64,000 bases of DNA, from contig JBCDLH010000001.1 of NCBI GenBank assembly GCA_038745585.1, forward strand, positions 124,001-188,000, read 5' to 3'. The position numbers and the translations under genes are program-made. This document shows, in pieces, positions 26,995 to 35,214 of the stretch. Source of the stretch: HLUCCA09 sp038745585. GTDB taxonomy: Bacteria; Pseudomonadota; Alphaproteobacteria; Rhodobacterales; Rhodobacteraceae. Below the pieces are notes generated by a model. It was not told the DNA's origin and made no database searches. It saw only the letters and a list, made by a program, of their open reading frames with translations. Within the stretch, counting starts at the first letter, position 1; each line of letters opens with the position of its first letter.

Positions 26995-27012
26995 GTGTAA
27001 GAAATCTTACAC
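26995..27012. promoter_or_regulatory. Perfect 18-bp palindrome GTGTAAGA-AA-TCTTACAC, probable DeoR operator
   Basis: Eight-base perfect arms with an AA centre lie in the 61-bp gap between the DeoR gene and the divergent LOG/ABC operon. The position between the two start codons lets one bound regulator control both directions. The symmetry is certain; the regulator assignment is inferred from adjacency. Confidence 0.75.
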
Positions 27013-27030
27013 GAGACGCGCCTCTTCGCA

Positions 27031-27726
27031 ATGGCACATCCCCTCACCCAATCGCAAAGCGGCAACCTACTGCGCGGCGCCCACACGTTGGATCCCGCAC
27101 GTTGGGCGTGGCAGCCGCGCGGCGAGGTTGCTACGGCCCGCGTCCCCAGCGCGCTGGACGGGCTTCGCCTCCTCTCGGCGTCCGGTTGCCTCCGGCACAT
27201 CGTGGTCGGCGTGATCGGCCCCAGGGCGGCGACCCAGGCGCAACTGGCGGCGGCCGAGGCGCTTGGGGCGGGGCTCGGCGCCCTCGGCCTGACGCTGATC
27301 TGTGGCGGCAAGGGCGGCGTGATGGAAGCCGCGTGCAAAGGCTGCGATGCCGTCGGCGGCCTGTCGATCGGCCTTCTGCCGGGGACGGCGCCTGGAGAGG
27401 CGAACCCTTTCGTCGGCATAGCTTTGCCGACCGGGCTGAATGAAGGGCGCAACATGGTGATTGCGCGTGCCGCCCGCGTGCTGACCGCGGTTGGCGGATC
27501 CTATGGCACCCTAAGCGAGGTCGCCTACGGCCTCCATTTTGGCAAACCGGTGATCGGGGTCGAGGACGCGCCGCAGGTGGAGGGCGTCATCCACACACAG
27601 AGCACCGCCGCCGCAATCGAAGAGACATGCGCCGCTCTCCTCAAAAGCGCGGACATCGTTCCGACCAACGATGCACCCTCTCCGCGTTCTGCGAATGGAA
27701 GAATTCTACCAAAGGGCGAAACCTGA
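27031..27726 (+). CDS. LOG-family/TIGR00725-type protein (molybdenum-cofactor-carrier-like fold)
   Basis: A 231-residue protein with a Rossmann-like core starting at VVGVIGPRAAT. The LOG/MoCo-carrier patterns LICGGKGGVMEAACKG, IALPTGLNEGRNMVIARAA and GSYGTLSEVAYGLHFGKPVIG are clear. The family includes cytokinin-activating nucleotide hydrolases and cofactor carriers. The N-terminal 50 residues are not conserved in my memory of the family, so the true start may be further in. As first gene of a sugar-type ABC operon it may act on a nucleotide-linked sugar; this is uncertain. Confidence 0.82.
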   Translation: MAHPLTQSQSGNLLRGAHTLDPARWAWQPRGEVATARVPSALDGLRLLSASGCLRHIVVGVIGPRAATQAQLAAAEALGAGLGALGLTLICGGKGGVMEAACKGCDAVGGLSIGLLPGTAPGEANPFVGIALPTGLNEGRNMVIARAARVLTAVGGSYGTLSEVAYGLHFGKPVIGVEDAPQVEGVIHTQSTAAAIEETCAALLKSADIVPTNDAPSPRSANGRILPKGET

Positions 27727-27727
27727 C

Positions 27728-28819
27728 ATGCGCCCAATCCTCTCCCTTCGGCACGTCACCAAGCGGTTTGGCGAGACCGCGGCGGTTCAGGACGTGTCGC
27801 TCGATCTCAAAGAGGGCGAGTTCCTGGCGCTTCTCGGCCCTTCGGGCTGCGGCAAGTCCACCTGTCTGCGCTTGCTGGCCGGGCTCGACCGTCCGAGTGC
27901 GGGCCATGTCCAGCTCGGTCACCGGGACGTTACAAAGCTCGGTGCCGCCGAGAGAAACATCGCGCTCATGTTTCAGTCCTATGCCCTCTACCCGCATCTC
28001 ACGGTCTACCAAAACATCGCGATGCCCCTGCGGTTGCGCAGCCTGACCGTGATGCAGCGCCTGCCGGGCGCAGCGCTGCTCAGCGTGCAGGTGCGCGGCG
28101 TGCTGTCGGACATCGATACCAACGTGCGCGCTGTTGCCGACATGCTGGGCCTGACCGATCTTTTGGGCCGCAAACCTGGCCAGCTTTCGGGCGGTCAGCA
28201 GCAGCGCGCCGCCCTTGCGCGGGCCCTGGTGCGCGCGCCGTCCGCCTTCCTTCTCGACGAGCCTCTGTCGAACCTCGACATCCAGCTCCGTGCCGAAACG
28301 CGGGAGGAGATCAAAGCCCTGCATCGCCGCACCGGCTACCCCTTCCTCGTCGTGACCCACGACCAGGCCGACGCGCTGTCGATGGCGGACCGCGTCGCCG
28401 TGATGATGGCGGGCAGGATCTCCCAAGTCGGAACGCCGCACGCGATCTACCACACCCCCGCAACCCGCGAGGTGGCACAGTTCATCGGCCAACACCGGAT
28501 GAACATTTTACCGCGAGGGGCGGGCGGCGCGCTCCACCCCGCGGGCGCCAAACTTGATCTTGGCGTTCGGCCCGAGCACTTGGCCGTTTGCCACGCGGGC
28601 ACCTGCGAGGCCAGGCTCCCCGCCACGGTTGAAAGCATCAGCTTTCAGGGCGACGAGACGCTCGTTCGGGTGCGCGGGCCCGGCGACGCGTCGCTCCTTA
28701 TGGTCCTGCGCGGGGCGGACGCACCGCCCGAGCAGGGCGCATCGCTTCACCTGACTGCCGTCCCTGGCGCGCTCCATGCGTTTGGCGAGGACGGCGACCG
28801 GAGGGAGCTCGCCGCATGA
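27728..28819 (+). CDS. ABC transporter ATPase, CUT1 (UgpC/MalK) type
   Basis: A 363-residue ATPase. Walker A LLGPSGCGKSTCL, Q-loop LMFQSYALYPH, signature LSGGQQQR, Walker B FLLDEPLSNLD, switch VVTHDQADAL and a C-terminal regulatory domain are present. The ATG at 27728 is one base after the stop of the LOG gene, with AAAGGG 11 nt upstream. An insertion (about residues 104-130, RSLTVMQRLPGAALLSVQVR) in the helical subdomain is longer than usual. Confidence 0.92.
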   Translation: MRPILSLRHVTKRFGETAAVQDVSLDLKEGEFLALLGPSGCGKSTCLRLLAGLDRPSAGHVQLGHRDVTKLGAAERNIALMFQSYALYPHLTVYQNIAMPLRLRSLTVMQRLPGAALLSVQVRGVLSDIDTNVRAVADMLGLTDLLGRKPGQLSGGQQQRAALARALVRAPSAFLLDEPLSNLDIQLRAETREEIKALHRRTGYPFLVVTHDQADALSMADRVAVMMAGRISQVGTPHAIYHTPATREVAQFIGQHRMNILPRGAGGALHPAGAKLDLGVRPEHLAVCHAGTCEARLPATVESISFQGDETLVRVRGPGDASLLMVLRGADAPPEQGASLHLTAVPGALHAFGEDGDRRELAA

Positions 28820-29700
28820 CACGGCCCTGGCTTACCAACCTCCTCCTTGTCGGCCCCGCTGCCCTGGCGGTGGCCCTCTTCATCTTTCTGCCTGTGGCCG
28901 TGGTGTTCGTTTTGGCCTTCACCGACTATCTGATCGGCGCGCCGAGCGCGACCTGGGTAGGCCTTGAGAACTTTCAACAGCTCCTTGGCTCGCGCCTGGG
29001 CCGCAATGCGCTCATCAACACGTTGGTCTACGCCGCCATCGTGATCCCCGCCTCCGTCGGGCTCGGCCTCATCGTCGCCCTTGGCCTGCACAGCCTAGCG
29101 ACCCGCCTGCCCCGGATCGCGACGCTTCTGCAAACGGTCTACTTCCTTCCGGTCGCCGCCACGCTCGTTGCCATGGCGGTCGCTTGGCAAATGCTCTTGC
29201 ACCCCTCCCTCGGCTTGGTGAACACCTGGCTCTCCGCCCTGGGTCTCAGCGGGCAGCAATGGCTGACGGACCGTGACATCGTGCTCTTCACGCTTGCGCT
29301 GATCGGGATCTGGCAGACCGTCGGCTACAACATGGTCCTGTTCCTCGCCGGCCTCTCCGCCATCCCTGCAACACTATATGATGCAGCGGCGGTGGACGGG
29401 GCCAAAGGCGGGTGGACGCGGTTTTGGACAGTGACGTGGCCGATGCTCGGGCCGACCACGCTCTTTGTCCTGATCGTCACGGCGGCAAACACCTTTCGCG
29501 TGTTCGAGACCGTCGCAACGCTGACCGAAGGCGGTCCTGCCTTTGCCTCCGACACCATTGTCTACGCGCTTTATCGCGAAGGCTTTGTCTATTTCAAAGC
29601 GGGGTATGCGAGCGCGATCACGGTCGTGTTCTTCGCGGCTCTCCTCCTCCTAACCGCGATCCAGATTCTGCTGATCGAGCGGCGGGTGCATTACCGATGA
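28816..29700 (+). CDS. ABC transporter permease, CUT1 UgpA/MalF type
   Basis: A 294-residue permease with six predicted spans and an EAA loop around YDAAAVDGAKGGWTRFWTVT, typical of carbohydrate importers. It overlaps the ATPase gene and the next permease gene by ATGA at both ends. Confidence 0.93.
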   Translation: MTRPWLTNLLLVGPAALAVALFIFLPVAVVFVLAFTDYLIGAPSATWVGLENFQQLLGSRLGRNALINTLVYAAIVIPASVGLGLIVALGLHSLATRLPRIATLLQTVYFLPVAATLVAMAVAWQMLLHPSLGLVNTWLSALGLSGQQWLTDRDIVLFTLALIGIWQTVGYNMVLFLAGLSAIPATLYDAAAVDGAKGGWTRFWTVTWPMLGPTTLFVLIVTAANTFRVFETVATLTEGGPAFASDTIVYALYREGFVYFKAGYASAITVVFFAALLLLTAIQILLIERRVHYR

Positions 29701-30515
29701 CGCCCGCGCGCCTCCTCTCGCTCGGCCTCCTCAGCCTCGGCGCGGCGATGGTGCTCCTGCCCTTCGTCTGGATGGTTTCGGTCTCTCTCAAGCCCCATGC
29801 CGAAATCTTCACGACCGATGTACGCCTGCTTCCCCGCAGCTTCACCTTGCAAAACTACTGGCACGCGCTGACCGAAACGGCGATCCCCCGCTACCTCATG
29901 AACGGCGCGATCGTGACAGGCGGGATCCTTGCCCTCCAACTCCTCGTCACTGTCCCCTGCGCCTATGCCCTTGCGCACCGGACCTTCCCCGGGCGGCAGG
30001 TGCTGTTCGGGAGCGTCGTTGCCGCCCTCCTTGTGCCGTTCCACGTCACCGCAATCCCGATCTTTCTGGGTCTTGCCTGGGTCGGCTGGCTCAACACCTA
30101 CACCGCGCTGATCCTCCCCTTTATCGCGACCGCCTTTGGCCTCTTTCTCCTGCGCCAAGCCTTTGCGCAGATCCCAGGCGAGTTGGTCGATGCCGCGCGG
30201 GTCGATGGGATGAGCGAGATGGGCATCGCCTGGCGGATCGCCTTCCCCCTCGGCCTGCCTACCGTGATTGCTTTCTCGATCTTTTCCGTCACCGCCCATT
30301 GGAATGACCTTTTCTGGCCGCTAATCGCGACGACGGACAGCGCCCTCGCCACACCACCCCGCGGCATCCTCTTCTTCCGCGACGAGGAGTCGGGCGACGA
30401 TGTCGGCCCGCTGATGGCGGGTGCAACACTGATCACCGCTCCGCTGATCTTGGGATTTCTGCTGGCGCAAAAGCGCTTCACCCAAGGTTTGGCCAGCACC
30501 GGGCTCAAGAGATGA
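29697..30515 (+). CDS. ABC transporter permease, CUT1 UgpE/MalG type
   Basis: A 272-residue permease. It begins with a span (LGLLSLGAAMVLLPFVWMVS) followed by the MalG-type SLKPHAEIF. The EAA loop is around VDAARVDGMSEMGIAWRIAF. The ATG at 29697 overlaps the UgpA-type stop; the longer frame upstream is out of context. Confidence 0.93.
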   Translation: MTPARLLSLGLLSLGAAMVLLPFVWMVSVSLKPHAEIFTTDVRLLPRSFTLQNYWHALTETAIPRYLMNGAIVTGGILALQLLVTVPCAYALAHRTFPGRQVLFGSVVAALLVPFHVTAIPIFLGLAWVGWLNTYTALILPFIATAFGLFLLRQAFAQIPGELVDAARVDGMSEMGIAWRIAFPLGLPTVIAFSIFSVTAHWNDLFWPLIATTDSALATPPRGILFFRDEESGDDVGPLMAGATLITAPLILGFLLAQKRFTQGLASTGLKR

Positions 30516-30589
30516 GGCCAGCCAAGACCCCTATCGAGCACAAACCCGAGGCCAAAGGCCCTTCCACATCTCGTCTGCAGAGGATCGTT

Positions 30590-31831
30590 ATGAAACACCT
30601 TTTCTTGACCACCGGACTTGCCGTGGCCCTGGCAACCGCCGCGACCGCCGAAACCGAAATCCGCGTTCACTACGCCATCCCGACTATCTGGGCCGACACG
30701 CAGGAGGCGCTCGCCGACGCCTTCATGGAGGCTCACCCCGACATCACCGTGACCATTGACGGTCCCGCCGAGGGCTATGCCGAAGGCGTGCAGCGGCTTT
30801 TGCGCGAGTCGGTGGCGGGCACAGCGCCCGACATTGCCTATGTCGGCTTGAACCGGTGGCGCATCCTCGAAGAGCGCGGGCTGACCCAGCCGCTCGACGC
30901 TTTCCTGCCCGAGGACCCTGAGGCCGCAGGCTACACCCCAGCTCTTCTTTCGCTCGGGCGGTTCGAGGACACGCAGCACGCGCTCGGCACCTCCGCCTCC
31001 ACCATGGTAATGTACGTCAACCCCGATCTCGTGGAGCAAGCGGGCGGCTCGATGGAGGACTTCCCGACCGATTTCGACGGCATCATCGAACTCGCCGCGC
31101 AAATCGATGCGCTCGGTGACAACATCGAAGGCGTCTGGATCCACCGTCACGATTGGCGCTTCCAATCCCTCCTCGGCGCCCATGGCGGCCGCCCCATGAC
31201 GGAGGACGAAAGCGACATTACCTTCGACGGCGAAGCGGGCCTCGCCGCCGCCGCCCTCTACCAGCGGTTCGCGACCGAGGGCGGGATGTCGTCGATGTCC
31301 CAAGACGACGCGCGCCAGGCGTTCCCGGCCGGCACGCTCGGCATTTTCTTTGAAAGCTCCTCGCTTCTAAAGCGGTTTGAGGAAGGCTCGGCCGAAAATT
31401 TCGAGATGGCCGTCCTCGGCACGCCGGTCGTCGCCGAAGAGAACGTCTACTTCCCCACGGGCGGCTCGGCCATCGTGATGCTGACCGACGATGCCGAAAA
31501 GCAGCAGGCGGCATGGGAGTACATGGCCTTTGTCACCGGGCCCGAAGGGCAAAAGATCATCGTCGAGAACACCGGCTACGCCCCTGCCAACAAGATCGTG
31601 CTCGATGACGAAAGCTATCTCGGCGCCTATTACGAGGCAAACCCAACGTCGCTCGTCGGTCACACGCAAGTCGCCAACCACGCCGGCCCCTGGTACGCCT
31701 ATCCCGGTGCCGAAGGCGTCGCCGTGACAGACCTTATCGCCGCGGCGTTGGTGGAAGTGACCGAGGGCGCCGAGGTGGAGAGCACCATCTCCGAACTCGC
31801 CGACACCCTGCGGCTCCAGCTCGGGATGTAA
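30590..31831 (+). CDS. CUT1-type periplasmic substrate-binding protein (SBP family 1)
   Basis: A 413-residue sugar-type receptor. The signal peptide is FLTTGLAVALATAATA; the mature start is ETEIRVHYAIPTIWADTQEA. Late motifs KQQAAWEYMAFVTGPEGQ are typical of UgpB-like proteins. An AGAGGA site before ATG 30590 fixes the start. Carbohydrates or glycerol-phosphate compounds are the usual ligands. A strong hairpin follows the stop codon. Confidence 0.92.
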   Translation: MKHLFLTTGLAVALATAATAETEIRVHYAIPTIWADTQEALADAFMEAHPDITVTIDGPAEGYAEGVQRLLRESVAGTAPDIAYVGLNRWRILEERGLTQPLDAFLPEDPEAAGYTPALLSLGRFEDTQHALGTSASTMVMYVNPDLVEQAGGSMEDFPTDFDGIIELAAQIDALGDNIEGVWIHRHDWRFQSLLGAHGGRPMTEDESDITFDGEAGLAAAALYQRFATEGGMSSMSQDDARQAFPAGTLGIFFESSSLLKRFEEGSAENFEMAVLGTPVVAEENVYFPTGGSAIVMLTDDAEKQQAAWEYMAFVTGPEGQKIIVENTGYAPANKIVLDDESYLGAYYEANPTSLVGHTQVANHAGPWYAYPGAEGVAVTDLIAAALVEVTEGAEVESTISELADTLRLQLGM

Positions 31832-31857
31832 GCGTCGCCTCAACTCAAACAAAGAAC

Positions 31858-31885
31858 AGCCCCAGCGGTTTGCACCGCCGGGGCT
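31858..31885 (+). terminator. Hairpin after the CUT1 operon
   Basis: Arms AGCCCCAGCGG (31858-31868) and CCGCCGGGGCT (31875-31885) pair at ten of eleven positions around a TTTGCA loop, 26 bp after the stop codon. No T-run follows, so it may be a weak terminator or an mRNA-stabilising hairpin. Confidence 0.6.
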
Positions 31886-31886
31886 A

Positions 31887-32352
31887 CGGTGATTGTCGCG
31901 GCGCGAGAGCGAAGGACGCGTTCGCCTGGCTGGCGGTCAGCGTCGTCCTGTGCATCGGCTCCACATTGCGCGGCCTTCGGCGACCGCAAAAGGGCAGGCG
32001 TTGTGCGTAGAAGGCTCCGCGGCGAGGGGCCCAACCCACGCTTTGAGGCGTTGGCGGCGGCGAGCGCCGGCCGTCGGCCCGGGGCCCACCTGATCAAAAA
32101 TGCATGCCAGGGAAGGGGGACCACCCTAACGGAGGGCCTGGCACGCAAGACGCTCAACCGCATTCATCTGGTGTAGCGATCCCCTCGCCCAGCGAAAAGC
32201 GCACACGCGCCAACATGACGTTCCCGTCTCGGGTTCCTTCGCTTGCCAGTTGGATTGACGGCGTGCCGCGCGTGGAGAAGCCGCTAGTCCACGTGCTGAC
32301 CCGCGCCGCACGACGGGGACACGTCCAGCGGCCTGACCAAAGCCGTGCCAGT
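31887..32352. other. About 470-bp gap without a supported gene
   Basis: Between the CUT1 operon hairpin and the end of the BLUF gene. Several short frames exist on both strands but none shows family features or a good ribosome site. I see no repeat. Confidence 0.35.
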
Positions 32353-32766
32353 TTAGGCCAACTCCGAAGACACGTCCTGGAGGAAATCCAGCAGGCTGTC
32401 GCAACTCACCGCTTCGGGGTTCACGTTGTTCGAGGGGAAATAGCGCAGGAAAATGCTCTTGGTTTCCTCGTCCATCCCCTCATGCAGGCCCATGGACCAG
32501 GTCGGGAAGATGCGCTCGCGCACATCCTGGCAGGAGATCAGGATGATGTTGATGTGGCGCGGATCGGCGGCGATGCGGTGGTAGATCGCGCTGACTTCCG
32601 CGCGCCCGCCCTCGAGCACCTGCAGGAAGTAGTTCCCGTTGTAGTGCAGGATGCCGGTGACATTCATCGGGGCGTTGTTGCGCTGACAGACCGTCAGCAG
32701 TTCTTCCATGTTGAGCGCGAGGGAGGGGTTTCGCTGGCTGTAGTAGACAAGACGCGTGAGGTTCAT
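32353..32766 (-). CDS. BLUF-domain blue-light photoreceptor (short, stand-alone)
   Basis: A 137-residue BLUF protein, similar in size to BlrB and PixD. It should bind FAD and switch hydrogen bonding on blue-light absorption. Expected key residues are visible: Tyr8 (RLVYYSQ), Asn31 (RNNAPMNVTGIL), Gln49 in FLQVLEGG, and Trp90/Met92 in IFPTWSMGL. There is no attached output domain, so it must act on a partner protein. ATG 32766 is chosen because the BLUF domain begins there. It is last in the kinase/phosphatase gene set, 58 bp after the preceding gene. Confidence 0.93.
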   Translation of the reverse strand: MNLTRLVYYSQRNPSLALNMEELLTVCQRNNAPMNVTGILHYNGNYFLQVLEGGRAEVSAIYHRIAADPRHINIILISCQDVRERIFPTWSMGLHEGMDEETKSIFLRYFPSNNVNPEAVSCDSLLDFLQDVSSELA

Positions 32767-32824
32767 GATCTGGGTTCCGATCTCTGACGTGGATTTGGCT
32801 TGGGAAGAGGGAGAGGCGGCGCGA

Positions 32825-33241
32825 TCACTTGCGGACCGCGATCCGATCGTTGAGCGGGATAGGCGGATTGCTGGCGATCCGCGCGCTGCGCTGGACGGTT
32901 TGCGCCTCGCGGCGGCGCCGCTGCCGCTCTCGCTCGATTTCGAGTTTGGCACTGCGCAGGGCGCCGCGGGCTTGCTGGGCACGCCGGTTGGCCGTCAGAA
33001 GCTCGGCCTGATAAAGCGCCTCCACCTGACGGCAGGCGTCCTGGGTCTTGCCCCGCTGCGCCAGCATCGTTGCCACGACGGCCAGGATGAAGGCGCCGAC
33101 GAGGGCAAGATCCGGAACCGGCAGTTCCAGCGCGAGGAGCGATTGTCCGAGCAGAGTGGCGTCCTCCCGCGCGGTGGAAAGCCAAGTACCGGCCTCGTCG
33201 ATCAGGGGCCGGAAGCTCTCAAGTCTTTGCAATATTTCCAT
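32825..33241 (-). CDS. Hypothetical membrane protein with C-terminal coiled coil
   Basis: A 138-residue protein I do not recognise. It has one clear membrane span (about residues 43-61, PDLALVGAFILAVVATML), then a long basic, heptad-like helix (residues 68-115, rich in Arg, Gln, Glu) that probably forms a coiled coil in the cytoplasm. AAAGGG lies 8 nt before the ATG. It stands between a membrane-anchored hypothetical gene and the BLUF gene in the same orientation, so it may be a scaffold or partner in the signalling set. Confidence 0.7.
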   Translation of the reverse strand: MEILQRLESFRPLIDEAGTWLSTAREDATLLGQSLLALELPVPDLALVGAFILAVVATMLAQRGKTQDACRQVEALYQAELLTANRRAQQARGALRSAKLEIERERQRRRREAQTVQRSARIASNPPIPLNDRIAVRK

Positions 33242-33257
33242 TTTTGTACCCTTTCAC

Positions 33258-33986
33258 TTAGCGAACGACGAATTCCGTCGGGACGCCGTTCTCGGTGAAG
33301 ATCGGCTGCAGATCCTCGGTGGCAGATCGGTCGATCACGCTGAGCAAGAGCTGCGGGGCGTCGGGATTCCACAGGACCAGCACATCGGCAAAGTCGGACG
33401 ACGCAAGCTCCAGGCTGCCGTCGATCTCAAGCCCCACACCGGGACAATCGAGCGACGCTTGCATGAGGCCGGAGAGCGCATCCTTGGGCACGAGATCCAT
33501 GCTCGGCGCGCCAATGATGGATTGCAGCTCGACCAGGCGGTTTTCGACGCGTTCGAGGCAGGTTTGGGGTTGCGCCTGCTCCAATGGCTTCAGGTCCGCG
33601 AGTTCGAGGGCGGCCGGTGCAGCTGGCAAACGGGCGTTTTCTGGGGAACCCACAATGGGCGCAGTCTGAGGAGCGTCGACCAGAGGCGGCAGCGCGGGTG
33701 CGGGGGCTGCCGCCGGAGCGCCGATGCTGGCCATCTTTGGTGCCGAGGTGGTCGGAACGGTCGCGTCGGCCGCCGCGGTGGGGGGCGATGCGGACGGCGT
33801 AAGCGTGGGCCCGGCCACCATGACGGCGCCCCCCAACAGGGCGACCAAAGCCGTCGCCACGAGTACTGCGGGAAGGACGCTTTTACGTTGTGGTGCATCG
33901 GTGGCCGCCGCGAGGCGCTGCGCGCGGGCGAGCGGCACACCGGCCCGGGCGCTTGTCCCGCCCGAGAGTTGCGGTTTCACGGTCAT
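33258..33986 (-). CDS. Hypothetical membrane-anchored protein with Pro/Ala linker
   Basis: A 242-residue protein of unknown family. A basic N-terminus is followed by one membrane span (residues 38-59), a Pro/Ala/Thr-rich linker (about 60-125) and a folded C-terminal domain with two cysteines (TCLERVENRLVELQSI ... ASLDCPGVGLEIDG). The C-terminal half is probably periplasmic. It overlaps the 71-residue gene by ATGA. Its layout (span, linker, outer domain) resembles the C-terminal part of the neighbouring kinase, suggesting they share a periplasmic role. Confidence 0.7.
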   Translation of the reverse strand: MTVKPQLSGGTSARAGVPLARAQRLAAATDAPQRKSVLPAVLVATALVALLGGAVMVAGPTLTPSASPPTAAADATVPTTSAPKMASIGAPAAAPAPALPPLVDAPQTAPIVGSPENARLPAAPAALELADLKPLEQAQPQTCLERVENRLVELQSIIGAPSMDLVPKDALSGLMQASLDCPGVGLEIDGSLELASSDFADVLVLWNPDAPQLLLSVIDRSATEDLQPIFTENGVPTEFVVR

Positions 33987-34198
33987 GTCGGCCGCCGCTG
34001 AAACTTGAAGAGGATGCTGCCATCGGCGGCGGCCAGTTTCTTGACCTCGATGCCGAGGCTGTTGGCGACGTCGTTTATCATCAGCTCGTTATCGGCGAGG
34101 TTCACGGGGGACGACCCGTCAGACAGGACGAGGTCGAGGCCGAGTTCGATCACCAGTTGCTGAAGGACGCCGGCGAAGCGGTGCGAATAAACAATCAT
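33983..34198 (-). CDS. Hypothetical 71-residue cytoplasmic protein
   Basis: A small soluble protein (starts MIVYSHRFAGVLQQLVIELG, ends SILFKFQRRPT) that I do not recognise. It is acidic in the middle (DNELMINDVANSLGIEV). It has AGGAA 6 nt before the ATG and overlaps the next gene by ATGA, which supports real translation. Its place between phosphatase and membrane-protein genes suggests it could be a kinase/phosphatase substrate or adaptor. Confidence 0.65.
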   Translation of the reverse strand: MIVYSHRFAGVLQQLVIELGLDLVLSDGSSPVNLADNELMINDVANSLGIEVKKLAAADGSILFKFQRRPT

Positions 34199-34248
34199 CT
34201 GGGTTCCTGCTCATCTGCGAAAGAGGGGAGTGTGTTTGGTGGGCGCGC

Positions 34249-35190
34249 TCAGAGCGCGAAGGCTTTTTCCAGATCGTCGGGCGCCCGTTCGAGCGATGCC
34301 CCGTCTTCTGCGGCGAGGGCGCCGTCGGGCTGCGCCTCGGACGGAAGATCGGCGGGCATGGCGGCGTCGGGGCGCGGCTCGGCGCGCGCCATCGGCTCTG
34401 TAGAGAGCACCTTGATGACCATGATCGCCGTGTTGTCCTGGTCTGGCGCGCCGACCTTCTTCACCGCCGCCATGAGGGCCTTGGCGATCTCGTCGCTGTT
34501 AGACCGACGGTACCGGTTCACCGTTTTGCAAATCTCGCCGTCCGGCAGCGTCTGTATCCCGTCGCTGGCGGCGATGACGACGTCGCCGGTCTTCAGCGGG
34601 TAGGGCGCGGCGCGGCAGTCGATGTGTTCGAAAGGGCGGCCGCAGATCGCCGAGAGGAGCTGATTGCGGTCGGGATGGGTGGCGGCAAGCTCGGCGTCGA
34701 TCATGCCCGAGGCCACCATCGCGCGGATGCGGGGCTTCATCGAGTGATCGTCGTTGAGCTGGCAGAGGGTCTTGTCGCGATAAAGGTAGAGCGGCGAGTC
34801 GCCGACCGAGACCCAATGCAGATCCGGGCCGAGGGTGAGGCACGCCAGCAGGGTGGCGCCCATGCCCCGCAGGTCCGGCTCCGCCTCGATCCGGCGGCGC
34901 ACGGCGTCGTTCGCGACATTGGCGGAGGCCCTGAGAACGCGTGCGATCTGCTCTTGGCTCGGAGCGATAGCGGCCACGCCTGCGCGGATCTCGGCGAAGG
35001 CTTGGCCCACGACCAGAGCGCTCGCGACATCGCCGCCAAAGTGCCCGCCCATCCCGTCGGCCAGGACGCCGATGCCGATGTCCTCGCCCGCTGAGAAGTT
35101 CGCAACGAGCGCGTCCTGCTGGTAGGGGCGGGCGCCAAAGTCGGTGACCGTCGACGAATCGAAGCGGGGTCCGGATGTCTTGCGCAGCAT
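34249..35190 (-). CDS. PP2C-family Ser/Thr protein phosphatase
   Basis: A 313-residue metal-dependent phosphatase. Family motifs in order: DFGARPYQQDA, VLADGMGGHFGGD (Asp45 metal ligand), GMGATLL, VSVGDSPLYLYRD, NDDHS, VVIAASDGIQTL and DQDNTAIMV (Asp252). It has a C-terminal tail of about 50 residues rich in Pro, Ala and acids. GGAGG precedes the ATG. It lies 24 bp downstream of the kinase gene and should reverse its phosphorylation. No type VI secretion genes are nearby, unlike the PppA/PpkA pair. Confidence 0.93.
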   Translation of the reverse strand: MLRKTSGPRFDSSTVTDFGARPYQQDALVANFSAGEDIGIGVLADGMGGHFGGDVASALVVGQAFAEIRAGVAAIAPSQEQIARVLRASANVANDAVRRRIEAEPDLRGMGATLLACLTLGPDLHWVSVGDSPLYLYRDKTLCQLNDDHSMKPRIRAMVASGMIDAELAATHPDRNQLLSAICGRPFEHIDCRAAPYPLKTGDVVIAASDGIQTLPDGEICKTVNRYRRSNSDEIAKALMAAVKKVGAPDQDNTAIMVIKVLSTEPMARAEPRPDAAMPADLPSEAQPDGALAAEDGASLERAPDDLEKAFAL

Positions 35191-35214
35191 CGTTTTTCCT
35201 CCGTTCCTGGGCGA

